Positions 19,854-30,164 are shown, counted from the stretch's first letter. The stretch is DNA of 64,000 nt from Rhodococcus sp. (in: high G+C Gram-positive bacteria) (GCF_023264675.1 NZ_JAHFVG010000018.1:41254-105253), one strand, 5' to 3'. Numbers and translations: made by a program. Notes: a model not told the origin generated them from the sequence alone.

Positions 19854-21000
19854 CGATCCCTGGTCGAGGTTCTTCGCCACGCTCGATCCTGAGCTGAGTT
19901 CGTCGATCTCCACCGATCGTCCCGAGTGCTGTCGAACGAGCAGCGCGGATCTCATCGACTATGAGGCTGGCAACCCGCATTGTGGTTGCTTTACCTGCGT
20001 CGGCAGTGCCGGCGCTGACGACTTCGATCGCTCCTTCCATCACGTCGGCAGCCGCCGACAGGCATGCCTGTCGGCGCCTGTCACCCAGCCAACGGATCAT
20101 CATCGCCGCGGATGCAATCGTGGCAGTCGGATCGGCTCGATTTCGTCCGAAGGCATCGGGCGTGCAACCATGTCGCGCCTGAGCCATGGCTTTGTCGTCG
20201 GAACAGCTGAGCGAAGGGGCTGTGAGTTCCGATCCGGAAAGTGCAACGGTCAGGTCGCACAGAACATCGCCGCTGAGATTTTCGGTAAGCACAACGTCGA
20301 AGTTCTCACTTCTCTGCACGAGGTCGACATGCATGGTGTCCATTCGACGTTCGTCCACCTCGACTTGTGGATACAGCGCCGCGACTTCGGTGCAGACGGC
20401 TTTGAACAATTCCGTTCTCATCGCGGAACCAGTCGCCTGGCACACCACAGTGACACGACTGCGTCGTCGCTCGGCGAGACCGAATGCTCGATGTGCGATG
20501 CGCTCACATGCACTCCGTCCAGGTTCGCGAACCGAGGCCGCGTCGACATCTGCTGTATCGGACTCCCCTGCCAGTGCGTGCACATTCCGGCCGACGAACA
20601 AGCCCTCGGTGTTCTCTCGTACAACGACGAGGTCCATCGTCGGTACAACCGCCTTACGGAGTGGGATCGCTTTTGCCGGAAGGATATTGGTGTTCATGTC
20701 GAAGTATCGACATATCGAGCGGCCGATGGTCGATTCGTCCCCGTTGTCCGGCGACGGCGCGTCATCGGGACCTAAGATCCACGCCTCTAGTCCGCTCAAC
20801 GCTCGCAATGTATCCCGCGGCAGCGCGTCGAACTTGGTCGCCAGCGCGTACTTTCCGACCGGTAGAACTGTCCACACCAAATCGAGATCAGTACACGCGC
20901 CCACCGCCGCCTCGACTACCCACGCAGCCGCATCCACAACCTCGGGACCTATCCCATCGGCATGCAGTAGTCCAAGGTGCAATTGGTCGAGATGTCTCAT
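19831..21000 (-). CDS. Isocitrate/isopropylmalate dehydrogenase-family protein (divergent)
   Basis: HADGIGPEVVDAA, VVRENTEGLFVGR, RVTVVCQATGSAMR, FDVVLTENLSGDVLCDL, ASAAMMIRWLG. Confidence 0.82.
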   Translation of the reverse strand: MRHLDQLHLGLLHADGIGPEVVDAAAWVVEAAVGACTDLDLVWTVLPVGKYALATKFDALPRDTLRALSGLEAWILGPDDAPSPDNGDESTIGRSICRYFDMNTNILPAKAIPLRKAVVPTMDLVVVRENTEGLFVGRNVHALAGESDTADVDAASVREPGRSACERIAHRAFGLAERRRSRVTVVCQATGSAMRTELFKAVCTEVAALYPQVEVDERRMDTMHVDLVQRSENFDVVLTENLSGDVLCDLTVALSGSELTAPSLSCSDDKAMAQARHGCTPDAFGRNRADPTATIASAAMMIRWLGDRRRQACLSAAADVMEGAIEVVSAGTADAGKATTMRVASLIVDEIRAARSTALGTIGGDRRTQLRIERGEEPRPGIVRPSFLR

Positions 21001-21243
21001 CACAATAAAACTTCCATTATGTGCTCTGTCCCGCACTCAGCCCATCAATAGGCTCAGCCGGCCGCTGGTCCAGCGGCCGGCTGAGACTGTGACCAGATCC
21101 CGGGGATACCGGATCTGGTTGCTCCGAGAGAATCGCTGCCGGCAGCAAACATGCTTCGTTGAATGCTTGCTGCCGGGCTACGACCGGACATCCACGGAGA
21201 CGGCTTTGTGAGTGTCGAAGTCGAGCTGGTCAGAAATCGACGG

Positions 21244-22710
21244 CTACTGAGTAGGTGCCCCGCCCCGCAGGTACACCGTCGTGGTGTGGGTGAAGAACTC
21301 GCGAGCAGACTGCCCCTGTTCCTTGGGTCCGTAACCGCTCTTCTTCGCACCGCCGAATGGAACGTGTGGGTCAGCGCCGGCGGACTCGGAATTGACGTGC
21401 AGTATGCCCACGTCGATCTCGTCGATAGCATCGAGGGTCCGAGTGAGGTCCTGGGTGAAAACTGCAGCCGACAGGCCGAAATCGCCATCGTTTGCAAGGG
21501 TGAATGCTTCTTCGACCGACCCGGCGCGTTTCACGGCCAGCACAGGGCCGAACAATTCTTCACGCCACAGATCGTCCTGGTTCGATTGGACCTCGAGAAT
21601 GGTGGGCGGGACGAAGAAGCCCGAACCGGGTACCCCAGCGTCGGCACGGTCCGTGCCTCCGACGTAGCGCGCACCCTGCTCGACCGCTCGTTCGATTCCA
21701 GATCGAATCGAACTCTGTGCCGCAGCGTTCACGACCGGACCCATTTCGACGCCGTCCGCGAGGGGATCTCCGACAACGAGTGCGTTCGCACGCTTGCCGA
21801 GCTCGGCAAGGAATTCATCGGCAATTGCCTCGGCGACGATGAGTCGCGAAGTCGCGGTGCACTTCTGACCTGTCGACCGGAACGCACCGAACATCACCTG
21901 CTCCGCGGCCAGTTCCAAGTCTGCATCGGCGAGCACGACAGCCGCGTTCTTTCCGCCCATCTCGGCCTGTACGGCCACACCACGACCTGCACCGGCAGCG
22001 GCGATCTTGCGTCCGATGCCGGTGGACCCGGTGAACGTTACCGCGTCGATCCCCTCGTGCTCGACGATCGCGTTCCCCACCCCGCCGTTACCGAGGAGCA
22101 GATTCAACACGCCGGCCGGCAGACCTGCAGCGTCCAACGCCTGAGCCAAACGCATGGCAAGCAGTGGGACGGCGCTGGCAGGTTTCCAGACAACAGTGTT
22201 CCCGTAGGTCAACGCCGGAGCAATCTTCCATGTCGGAATCGCGATCGGGAAGTTGAAGGGGGTAATTACCCCTACTACTCCTACAGGTTTGCGAGTGACC
22301 AGAATTCGCTCGCCGCGGCGAGGTGAGGAAAAAACTTCGCCGGCGGTGCGGTCGGCATCGTTTCCGTAGTAGCGCAAGATCTGCGCGGCCCGAAGGACCT
22401 CTCCGACACCTTCGGCCTTGGTCTTGCCTTCTTCCATGGCAAGCTCGGCACCCCACTCGGGAGCGGAATCTTCGACGACCTTCGCCGCACAGAGGAGAAT
22501 TGCGCCCCGCTCGTGCGCCGGCGTGCGTGCCCACCCGCGCTTCGCGGTCTGCGCAGCGCCAACTGCGCGATCGAGTTCCGACTGACCGACCAACGAACCC
22601 TCGGCTACGACGCGGTCAGGATGAGCCGGGTTGATGCTGGTGAGCGCATCACCCGCGCCATCGAGCCAGTTGCCGTCGACGAGACTGTGCAGGAATACAG
22701 GCGTGGACAT
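21244..22710 (-). CDS. NAD(P)-dependent aldehyde dehydrogenase (ketoglutarate-/succinate-semialdehyde dehydrogenase-like)
   Basis: GVVGVITPFNFPIAIPTWKIAPAL, FTGSTGIG, EMGGKNAAVV, GQKCTATSRL. Confidence 0.95.
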   Translation of the reverse strand: MSTPVFLHSLVDGNWLDGAGDALTSINPAHPDRVVAEGSLVGQSELDRAVGAAQTAKRGWARTPAHERGAILLCAAKVVEDSAPEWGAELAMEEGKTKAEGVGEVLRAAQILRYYGNDADRTAGEVFSSPRRGERILVTRKPVGVVGVITPFNFPIAIPTWKIAPALTYGNTVVWKPASAVPLLAMRLAQALDAAGLPAGVLNLLLGNGGVGNAIVEHEGIDAVTFTGSTGIGRKIAAAGAGRGVAVQAEMGGKNAAVVLADADLELAAEQVMFGAFRSTGQKCTATSRLIVAEAIADEFLAELGKRANALVVGDPLADGVEMGPVVNAAAQSSIRSGIERAVEQGARYVGGTDRADAGVPGSGFFVPPTILEVQSNQDDLWREELFGPVLAVKRAGSVEEAFTLANDGDFGLSAAVFTQDLTRTLDAIDEIDVGILHVNSESAGADPHVPFGGAKKSGYGPKEQGQSAREFFTHTTTVYLRGGAPTQ

Positions 22711-22805
22711 TGTGTGTCACCTTTGGTTGCGATTGAGAAGGCGAGAAACCATTCACTCAGCGAAAAGCTGTGTGGCCGGTCAGTGCTTTGAAAGGCAAGC
22801 GTTGG

Positions 22806-24164
22806 TCAGAGTGAGGCGAAAGCGTCTCGAAGAACAGAAAGACCCTCGGCCAAGAGTTCATCGCTGATCGACAGCGGCGGCAGGAACCGCAGCACGTTCC
22901 CGAAAGTTCCAGCGGTCAAGGTCAATACGCCGTGCGCATGGCAGTACCGGTTGATTTCTGCCAGCGCCTCGCGGTTGGGATTCTTCGTCCCGGAGTACAC
23001 CAGTTCGATTGCAATCATTGCACCACGGCCTCGAACTTCACCGACGATGTCGTTGTCGGCCGCAATTTCCCTCAGCTCACGGAACATGATGTCCCCGATT
23101 ACCTGCGCCCGTTCCAGTAGGCCCTCGGCTTCGATCGTCTCGAACACGCCCAAAGCCGCTTCGCACGCAGCGGGATTACCGGAATAGGTACCACCGATAC
23201 CTCCTGCGTGAGCGGCGTCCATGATCTCGGCGCGACCCGTGACGGCAGCCAGAGGAAGGCCGCCTGCCAAACCCTTGGCGGTGACGATCAGATCGGGAAC
23301 GATATCTTCGTGCTCGGATGCGAACCATGAGCCGGTACGACCAATGCCGGCCTGTACTTCGTCGGCGACCAGGACGATGCCGCGTTCTCGACAGAAGTCG
23401 GCTATGCGCTTGAGGAAGCCTTCGGCAGGAACAATGAAGCCACCCTCACCCTGAATCGGTTCGACCACTACCGCCGCAACAGACTCGGCACCGACCTGCG
23501 AGTCGACCAGAAGCTCGAACTGCGCGAATGCCTCGTCGGACGCATGCTGTGCGCCACTCGGCCAACGATAGGGATACGCCATCGGGGCCCGGTACACCTC
23601 GGGCGCGAATGGGCCGAATGTTGTTCTGTAAGGCTGATTTTTCGCGGTCATGGTCATGGTCATCAGAGTGCGACCGTGAAATGCATGATCGAACGTGATG
23701 ATTGCAGGCCTGCCAGTCGCTGCACGCGCATATTTCACCGCGTTCTCCACGGCTTCGCTACCAGTGTTGAACAGTGCTGTCCGCTTTTCGTGCGTGCCAG
23801 GGGTGAGCCGGTTCAATGCTTCGGCAACCTCGATGTACGGCTCGTACGGCGTGGCGAGGAAGCACGTGTGGGTGTATTTCGCAAGTTGTTTCGATGCTCG
23901 CTCCACTACTCGCGGAGCCGCATTGCCCACCGTCGTCACGGCGATACCGCTTCCGAAGTCGATGAAAGAGTTACCGTCGACGTCGACAACGACACCCCCT
24001 CCCGCCGCAGCCACGTACACGGACGACGCGCTCGTCAGACCAACAGGCAGGGCAGCGCTCCGCCGAGCTGACAGGTCGCGGGATCGAGGCCCAGGCACTT
24101 CGGTGACAAGTCGTCGGACCTGTTCCAAGTTGGGGCCACCAACGGTCGTGTGCACAGCAGTCAT
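22806..24164 (-). CDS. GabT-like class III omega-aminotransferase
   Basis: FIDFGSGIAVTTVGN, NTGSEAVENAVKYAR, HGRTLMTMTMTAKNQPY, LVADEVQAGIGRTG, TAKGLAGGLPLAAVTG. Confidence 0.93.
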   Translation of the reverse strand: MTAVHTTVGGPNLEQVRRLVTEVPGPRSRDLSARRSAALPVGLTSASSVYVAAAGGGVVVDVDGNSFIDFGSGIAVTTVGNAAPRVVERASKQLAKYTHTCFLATPYEPYIEVAEALNRLTPGTHEKRTALFNTGSEAVENAVKYARAATGRPAIITFDHAFHGRTLMTMTMTAKNQPYRTTFGPFAPEVYRAPMAYPYRWPSGAQHASDEAFAQFELLVDSQVGAESVAAVVVEPIQGEGGFIVPAEGFLKRIADFCRERGIVLVADEVQAGIGRTGSWFASEHEDIVPDLIVTAKGLAGGLPLAAVTGRAEIMDAAHAGGIGGTYSGNPAACEAALGVFETIEAEGLLERAQVIGDIMFRELREIAADNDIVGEVRGRGAMIAIELVYSGTKNPNREALAEINRYCHAHGVLTLTAGTFGNVLRFLPPLSISDELLAEGLSVLRDAFASL

Positions 24165-24250
24165 AAGGAAACCTCCATCAGTAGTCGCCCCAGGCTATGG
24201 CTGGTTTTCAACAAAACCGATGGACGCTGAGTCCAACCTGAACCCTCGTT

Positions 24251-24267
24251 ATGTACCTCTTGTACAT
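24251..24267. promoter_or_regulatory. Candidate operator between divergent gabT-like and NAD-GDH genes
   Basis: Perfect inverted repeat ATGTAC-CTCTT-GTACAT in the 158-bp divergent intergenic region. Confidence 0.35.
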
Positions 24268-24322
24268 CACCGCGCCCTAGACGCCGTGACACCATCGGAC
24301 AAACCCAATCGAAGGGGCCGCT

Positions 24323-27300
24323 ATGGTCAACGACACCGTAACCACGGACTGGCGGATCATGAATCCGACACATGACACCGATGAGGCGGTCGGTCGCCTC
24401 CTGCTCGCGAGCAGTGACCGATCAGCGTCACCGGGGGTCCTGTTCCTGTCGGACAGCCCATATGTCGACCGCGTCCAGGGCGTACTCCTGTGGCCGCAGG
24501 GCTCGCCCTTGCTGGCCGAGGTAGCCAACACCTTCGAACACTTCGGCCTTCGAATTGCAGACCGCGAAACTCTACGGTTGCCCGACAACATGAATGCCTC
24601 GGCGCAATTGCACAAGTTCACGTTCGCGGTCCCCAACTTTTGGAAGCCGGATCACGTCGACCGGGTATCCGAGGCATTTGCAGCAAGCGTGTCCGCCGGT
24701 TTCGCCATCGACGACTTCGCCAAATTGGTGTCGGCTGCCGGCTTCACATGGCGCCAGGTGTCCCTTGTGCGCGCAGCAACCCGGTTCATCCGACAGGCAG
24801 GGCTTGGGCTTTCGGACAACTATGTCATCGACACACTGCTGAGAAATACTCGTTTCGCGGACGCGCTGGTCAGGATGTTCGCGGCAAAGTTCGACCCGAG
24901 CGTCGCCGATCGGCCGGACGTTCTGTCGGAAGCCAATTCAGACTTGGACATCCATCTCCACGCCGCGACCACACTCGACGAGGACCGAATTCTACGGTCG
25001 CTCCGGTCTTTCGTGAACGCGTGCGTCCGGACCAACTGGTACCAGGTCGACAGCACTGGCGCGCCGAAACCATATGCCTCGTTCAAGCTGAACTCTGCGG
25101 AGCTCGCGCTGCCGAGTACGATCGTTCCGCACCGCGAGATTTTCGTCTACTCCGACGACGTCGAAGGAATCCACGCTCGCGCAGGTAAAGTCGCGCGTGG
25201 CGGGATCCGATTCTCGGATCGGTTGGAAGACTATCGAACTGAAGTACTCGGGCTCATGAAGACTCAAGATGTCAAGAACTCCCCCATCGTGCCCGTCGGA
25301 GCCAAAGGTGCATTCGTTCGGAAATCGATCGACATCACCGCCGCCGAAGCGTATTCGACATTCATCAGTGGACTTCTCGATGTCACCGACAACATAGTGG
25401 ACGGCGCTGTAGTCGAACCGGACCACACGGTGTCTTATGAAGACACCGATACGTACCTGGTGGTAGCCGCGGACAAGGGCACGGCATCGTTCTCCGACTT
25501 GGCCAATTCGATCTCGCTGGATCGACGCTACTGGCTGGGAGACGCTTTTGCCTCGGGGGGATCCGCTGGGTTCGATCACAAAGCCATGGGGATAACGGCA
25601 CGCGGAGCGTGGATCTCGGTGCGCCGCCATTTCGATGAGCTAGGAACCAGCCTCGAGACCGACGGCATCAGGGTGGTAGGGATCGGCGATATGTCGGGGG
25701 ACGTATTCGGCAACGGAATGCTCCTGACCCACAATCTAAGACTCGTGGCAGCATTCGATCATCGCCATATCTTCGTCGATCCGGATCCGGATACCGATCG
25801 TTCCTTTGCCGAACGACAACGGTTGACGACGCTTCCTCACTCGACGTGGGACGACTACGACCGCACGAGGATGTCCGCCGGTGGAGGGATCTGGCCACGA
25901 ACTTCGAAAGCGATCGAACTCTCGTCCCGCGCGCAGCAAATACTCGGCTTGGACTCACCGAACGTTGCTCCCACCGAGTTGGTCAAGGCGATCCTGTGCG
26001 CCGAGGTAGACCTACTCTGGAACGGGGGCATCGGCACATACGTCAAGGCGAGCGATGAAAGTGATGCGTCAGCCGCGGATCCTTCCAACGACCCGGTCCG
26101 TATCGACGCAACTATGCTGCGCTGCAGAGTAATCGGCGAGGGTGGCAACCTTGGCCTGACCCAGCGAGCACGTATCGAGTACTCACTCGCGGGAGGACGG
26201 GCGAACGCGGACTTCATCGACAATGCCGCGGGCGTTGCCACGTCCGACTTCGAAGTCAACCTGAAAATTGCACTGGACGTTGCAGTCCGCAACGGCAGGA
26301 TCGATCAGCGTCGACGCAATGCGCTGCTCGAGGACTCGCAAGTAGCCGTCGCACAAGCCGTCATCGCCAACTGCGAAAGCCAGGTTCTGGCCATAAGCCT
26401 GGCCGAGTCGCAGGCCGCGCAGCTGCTCAACCGCCACGAGCGGCTGATCGAGTATCTCGAGACCAACAGCGGTATCAGTCGAGCCAACGAGGTGCTGCCG
26501 ACCCGAAAGGAACTGGTATCTCGAACGCAGGCTGGACTGGGACTGACACGGCCCGAAATTGCCGTGCTTCTCGCGCAATCCAAGAACATCGTCCGGATGG
26601 AACTACTCGACTCCAATGTCCCCGACGACCCGTTGTTCGCATCAGCTCTGCACGACTATTTTCCGCAGCGAGTGCGCGACGAATTACCCATCGAGATCGG
26701 CGAGCACCGCCTCTCGAGAGAAATTATCGCCACCAGAATCGCTGACGATCTCATCAACCATGTCGGGCCTGGTCTGATCTATCAACTCGAGGAACGACTC
26801 GGAGTGAAAACGGCCGCGGTAGCCCGCGCGTACGCCGTCATCCGAGGAGTGTTCGATGTCGACAATCTGTGGCAACGCGCATCGCGATTTACCAATCACC
26901 GAGAGCGATGGCAGTACCTCCACGCCGTACAGCACTTCATCGAACAGTCGGCATCATGGGTGCTCAGAAAGCGACCCGCTGTAATCGACATCGAGAACGA
27001 GATCGCGCGCTATCTCGCCCATGCGAACGAGCTGACCGCGCTGCGAAACTCGACGACGACGCAGGACGCGGTAGAGGAACTACGTCACCGGAGCGAAGAT
27101 TTCGAACTGATCGAGACAGCGTTGCTTCGCAACTGCGCTGTGGAGACCGTCGCTGGAGTACATGCGCAGACTGGCGAACTCCTGAGTTTGTTCTGGCTGA
27201 CCGATCGACTCGAGGACCATGTCACGACGAACTGGTGGGATTCCATGGCATCGGCGATAGTTCGCAACGACCTCGCCGAGCGTCATCACGAACTGGTTCG

Positions 27301-27541
27301 CGCACTGATCCCGTCCGAAAATCCAGACGGCAGCAATCTCATCGAGGGATGGCGCGTGGAGTCACGGGCATCGATCGAACGGTTCACCCGAATGGTCTCG
27401 GAAATTCGGCGTGATGGAGTTGTCGACGTGTCCCGGGCGTGCACCGCCGCGGGCGAATTGCTCCTCCTCGTCCGCAGCGCCGCAGGCGATATGGCCGACG
27501 CCCACTCGTCCCACGATGAGGCATCCGGCCTCGCGCGGTGA
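24323..27541 (+). CDS. NAD-dependent glutamate dehydrogenase, short (about 1072 aa) form
   Basis: KVARGGIRFSDRLEDYRTEVLGLMKTQDVKNSPIVPVGAKGAFV, MGITARGAWISVRRHF, GDMSGDVFGNGML, GGNLGLTQRARIEYSLAGGRANADFIDNAAGV. Confidence 0.93.
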   Translation: MVNDTVTTDWRIMNPTHDTDEAVGRLLLASSDRSASPGVLFLSDSPYVDRVQGVLLWPQGSPLLAEVANTFEHFGLRIADRETLRLPDNMNASAQLHKFTFAVPNFWKPDHVDRVSEAFAASVSAGFAIDDFAKLVSAAGFTWRQVSLVRAATRFIRQAGLGLSDNYVIDTLLRNTRFADALVRMFAAKFDPSVADRPDVLSEANSDLDIHLHAATTLDEDRILRSLRSFVNACVRTNWYQVDSTGAPKPYASFKLNSAELALPSTIVPHREIFVYSDDVEGIHARAGKVARGGIRFSDRLEDYRTEVLGLMKTQDVKNSPIVPVGAKGAFVRKSIDITAAEAYSTFISGLLDVTDNIVDGAVVEPDHTVSYEDTDTYLVVAADKGTASFSDLANSISLDRRYWLGDAFASGGSAGFDHKAMGITARGAWISVRRHFDELGTSLETDGIRVVGIGDMSGDVFGNGMLLTHNLRLVAAFDHRHIFVDPDPDTDRSFAERQRLTTLPHSTWDDYDRTRMSAGGGIWPRTSKAIELSSRAQQILGLDSPNVAPTELVKAILCAEVDLLWNGGIGTYVKASDESDASAADPSNDPVRIDATMLRCRVIGEGGNLGLTQRARIEYSLAGGRANADFIDNAAGVATSDFEVNLKIALDVAVRNGRIDQRRRNALLEDSQVAVAQAVIANCESQVLAISLAESQAAQLLNRHERLIEYLETNSGISRANEVLPTRKELVSRTQAGLGLTRPEIAVLLAQSKNIVRMELLDSNVPDDPLFASALHDYFPQRVRDELPIEIGEHRLSREIIATRIADDLINHVGPGLIYQLEERLGVKTAAVARAYAVIRGVFDVDNLWQRASRFTNHRERWQYLHAVQHFIEQSASWVLRKRPAVIDIENEIARYLAHANELTALRNSTTTQDAVEELRHRSEDFELIETALLRNCAVETVAGVHAQTGELLSLFWLTDRLEDHVTTNWWDSMASAIVRNDLAERHHELVRALIPSENPDGSNLIEGWRVESRASIERFTRMVSEIRRDGVVDVSRACTAAGELLLLVRSAAGDMADAHSSHDEASGLAR

Positions 27542-27650
27542 AATGTACCTACGATGACATCGGCCCTGACTGTGCCCACTCACCCTGCTCGAATCCGTTG
27601 CCGGATTTCGGCCGGCGGGCATCTTGCGACAGTGTGCTCGGGGGTGCCGG

Positions 27651-27959
27651 TCAGCGTGACGGGTGGGAGGGCGACTGCGGATCGGTAAGCCACACCCGAG
27701 CGCGGCACACCCTCATCATCGAGTTCCGCTCGCGCTCGGAAATAGTTTCGTCGGATCCACTCTGCAAGAGCGCATGAACGCTACGAAAGTAGTGACGCGC
27801 CGAGACGCCGAAGGTGACGAATATATCGCTGTCGCTACCCCCGCCGTACTGGTACCAACGACGCAGAAAACTGACCATGTCCGCTGCAGCCGATCCGGAT
27901 ACTTCGCTGTCCAGCGAGATATCCGAATCGGTGCGCGCTGCGACTGGGATCGTGGTCAT
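27651..27959 (-). CDS. Small DUF3263-like protein
   Basis: MVSFLRRWYQYGGGSDSDIFVTFGVSARHYFRSVHALL matches the small actinobacterial DUF3263 pattern (F..RWW...G.K...I...FGLS..RYYQ.LN.L). Confidence 0.6.
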   Translation of the reverse strand: MTTIPVAARTDSDISLDSEVSGSAAADMVSFLRRWYQYGGGSDSDIFVTFGVSARHYFRSVHALLQSGSDETISERERNSMMRVCRARVWLTDPQSPSHPSR

Positions 27960-28194
27960 TGATTTCTCCTTGGTTCGGCGTTCGGCCCGAGTACCACCGT
28001 CTGTGTGAGTGCCGAATGGCGTTAGCTGACCACAACTTTACAAGGCTGCGGCCCCTACGGTAGCTCCGTGAGGTACATTTGCGGCAGTTGAACATCACCG
28101 ATATGGATACTTACATCGGGCATGATCGATCGGTCGTCGAGAACCGACATCGAAACAAGCCAAGGAGCTTCAGATCGCACTCACGGTCCGTAGG

Positions 28195-29724
28195 TTGTCT
28201 CACATTGCAGACCTCGGGGTAACCCTGGTGGCTGGACTGGCCGAGGCCGACAGACTGATCGAGTGGGCCCACTCGATCGAGCTGGTGGATCCGACTCCGT
28301 GGCTCAACGGTGGTGAACTGGTAATGACAACAGGGCTGAATATCGGTCGCACCGAGGACGCTCAGTTCGACTACGTAGCGCGATTGGTTCAATCTCGTTC
28401 AGCCGCACTCGCTTTCGATACAGGCACTACCTTCCCTCAGGTACCACCCGGAATCGTCGCCGCGGGAGATGCACTGGGCCTTCCGGTACTCGCCGTCCCC
28501 GCGTCGACACCGTTCATTGCCATAACCCGCGCGGTAATCGAAGAGCTGACCAAAGATCAGCTACGTTCGACGCAGCGAGTCGTCGAACAACAGGAAAATC
28601 TCGCCCGGGCAACGTTGAAGGGCGGCATACCAGCGACGGTGTCAGTCCTTTCCCGTGTCATTTCGGCCTCGGTAGCGGTGATCGACATCGATGGCCAAGT
28701 TCTGGCGGCCCATGGCACCGACGCAGTGTGGGCAACGGAAAACGCGCGTGAGGTCGCGAATGCCGCGCTACCACGCTCGGGTCGTCGTGGATCGATCAGC
28801 AAGACTGTCCACGATCCACGCGGACACTGCACGATCCTGAGTGTCGCCGCGTTCGGGAGCGTTCGCGCCTACCTCGCCATCATCTGTCCCGATCCGTTGT
28901 CGGCCCCCGACCGACTGCTTGTCGCCCACACCATTTCCCTGCTGTCGATCGATCTGGCCAAGCCGGCCAAGGTCGTCGACGTGGAGCAGCGCCTTCGCAG
29001 AAACGTCGCGTCAGCGCTTATCTCGTTGGGCAGCACGTTGGATGTTGGAATTCTCCGCTACTTCGATCTCGATCCGGAGGACGAGGTGGCTGCTCTGAAT
29101 CTAGCAAATATCGGACCCCTACTGACCGCTGAGATGCACGTCGACGAATGCCTGTCCGCTCAGACGTCTCCCTATCTCATGACCCAGCGTGACGATCAGC
29201 TTGTAATCGTGTTGCCCGCGTTACGAAGCGAGACGATCGGCCGTGAGCTTCACGGTTTTCTCTCAGCTCAGTTGCAGCGAAAGGTCAAGGCAGGCCAGGG
29301 GAACCCCGCACTACTTGCGGACGTCGGCCGAAGCGCCCGAGAAGCATCTGTTGCTGCGCGCAGCGCAGGCGACGGCGAGTATGTCGTTTTCGCGGAGGTC
29401 GGAGCCTCGTCCTTCCTTCTGAGCCACCAAACGCCTGCGGACTTGGCAGTGTTGGCACGCACGATGTTGCGCAACCTCGACGAGTACGACTCGCGGTCCA
29501 GTTCGGCCAGCGGCAAGCTGGTCCATACCCTGCAGGTGTTCCTCGAGCACAACGGCGAGCGGGAAGCTGCGGCCGCATCCCTTGGCATCCATCGGCACAC
29601 CATGCGCAACCGACTGACCAAGATCCGCGAATTGACTGGTCGAAATCTGGATTCAGCCCAAGTTCGAGCAGATCTGTGGCTTGCCATCATGGCGCGAGAA
29701 CTTCAGTCGCCGACAACGAACTGA
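28195..29724 (+). CDS. PucR/CdaR-type transcriptional regulator
   Basis: N-terminal purine-catabolism regulator pattern (LNGGELVMTTGLNIG) and C-terminal HTH_30 (FLEHNGEREAAAASLGIHRHTMRNRLTKIRELTG); TTG start or an undetected upstream start. Confidence 0.9.
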   Translation: MSHIADLGVTLVAGLAEADRLIEWAHSIELVDPTPWLNGGELVMTTGLNIGRTEDAQFDYVARLVQSRSAALAFDTGTTFPQVPPGIVAAGDALGLPVLAVPASTPFIAITRAVIEELTKDQLRSTQRVVEQQENLARATLKGGIPATVSVLSRVISASVAVIDIDGQVLAAHGTDAVWATENAREVANAALPRSGRRGSISKTVHDPRGHCTILSVAAFGSVRAYLAIICPDPLSAPDRLLVAHTISLLSIDLAKPAKVVDVEQRLRRNVASALISLGSTLDVGILRYFDLDPEDEVAALNLANIGPLLTAEMHVDECLSAQTSPYLMTQRDDQLVIVLPALRSETIGRELHGFLSAQLQRKVKAGQGNPALLADVGRSAREASVAARSAGDGEYVVFAEVGASSFLLSHQTPADLAVLARTMLRNLDEYDSRSSSASGKLVHTLQVFLEHNGEREAAAASLGIHRHTMRNRLTKIRELTGRNLDSAQVRADLWLAIMARELQSPTTN

Positions 29725-29908
29725 CTGCCGCTCGATCTACTCCAGCCCTCGACCTGGCACTCGAGCGGAGGGCGCCACCAGGTCGGTGCTCTCCGGAACA
29801 GCCGTGACAGCAATGGGAAAGCCTGCCAGCCCCAAAATGCACAGCGACGTCGTCGGTCCCCGCTTGTCTGACATCGACGTGTTGCAGCGCATTAGAACGA
29901 CCCTCTCA

Positions 29909-30050
29909 TCAGCCCACTGTCCATCCACCGTCGACGTCGATCGTCTGCCCGTTGGTGTACGAGGCTCCCGAACTTGCAAGAATTTGTGCCACCGATGCCA
30001 CTTTCTCGGACCGACCGTTCCGGCCTGCCGGCAGCAGGTAGTCGGCGACA
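29909..30050 (-). pseudogene. C-terminal remnant of an SDR-family dehydrogenase
   Basis: AGRNGRSEKVASVAQILASSGASYTNGQTIDVDGGWTVG matches SDR C-terminus only; no Rossmann or YxxxK part upstream. Confidence 0.6.
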
Positions 30051-30164
30051 TCCGAAGTAAGGCTCACGCCCAACTCACGGTCCGTGTCAACGGCGGCCGC
30101 GCAACCCGGACGACCAGATTGCGCGGCTGCCAATCGAGAATCCAATTGTCGGTCAGGTGGAACT

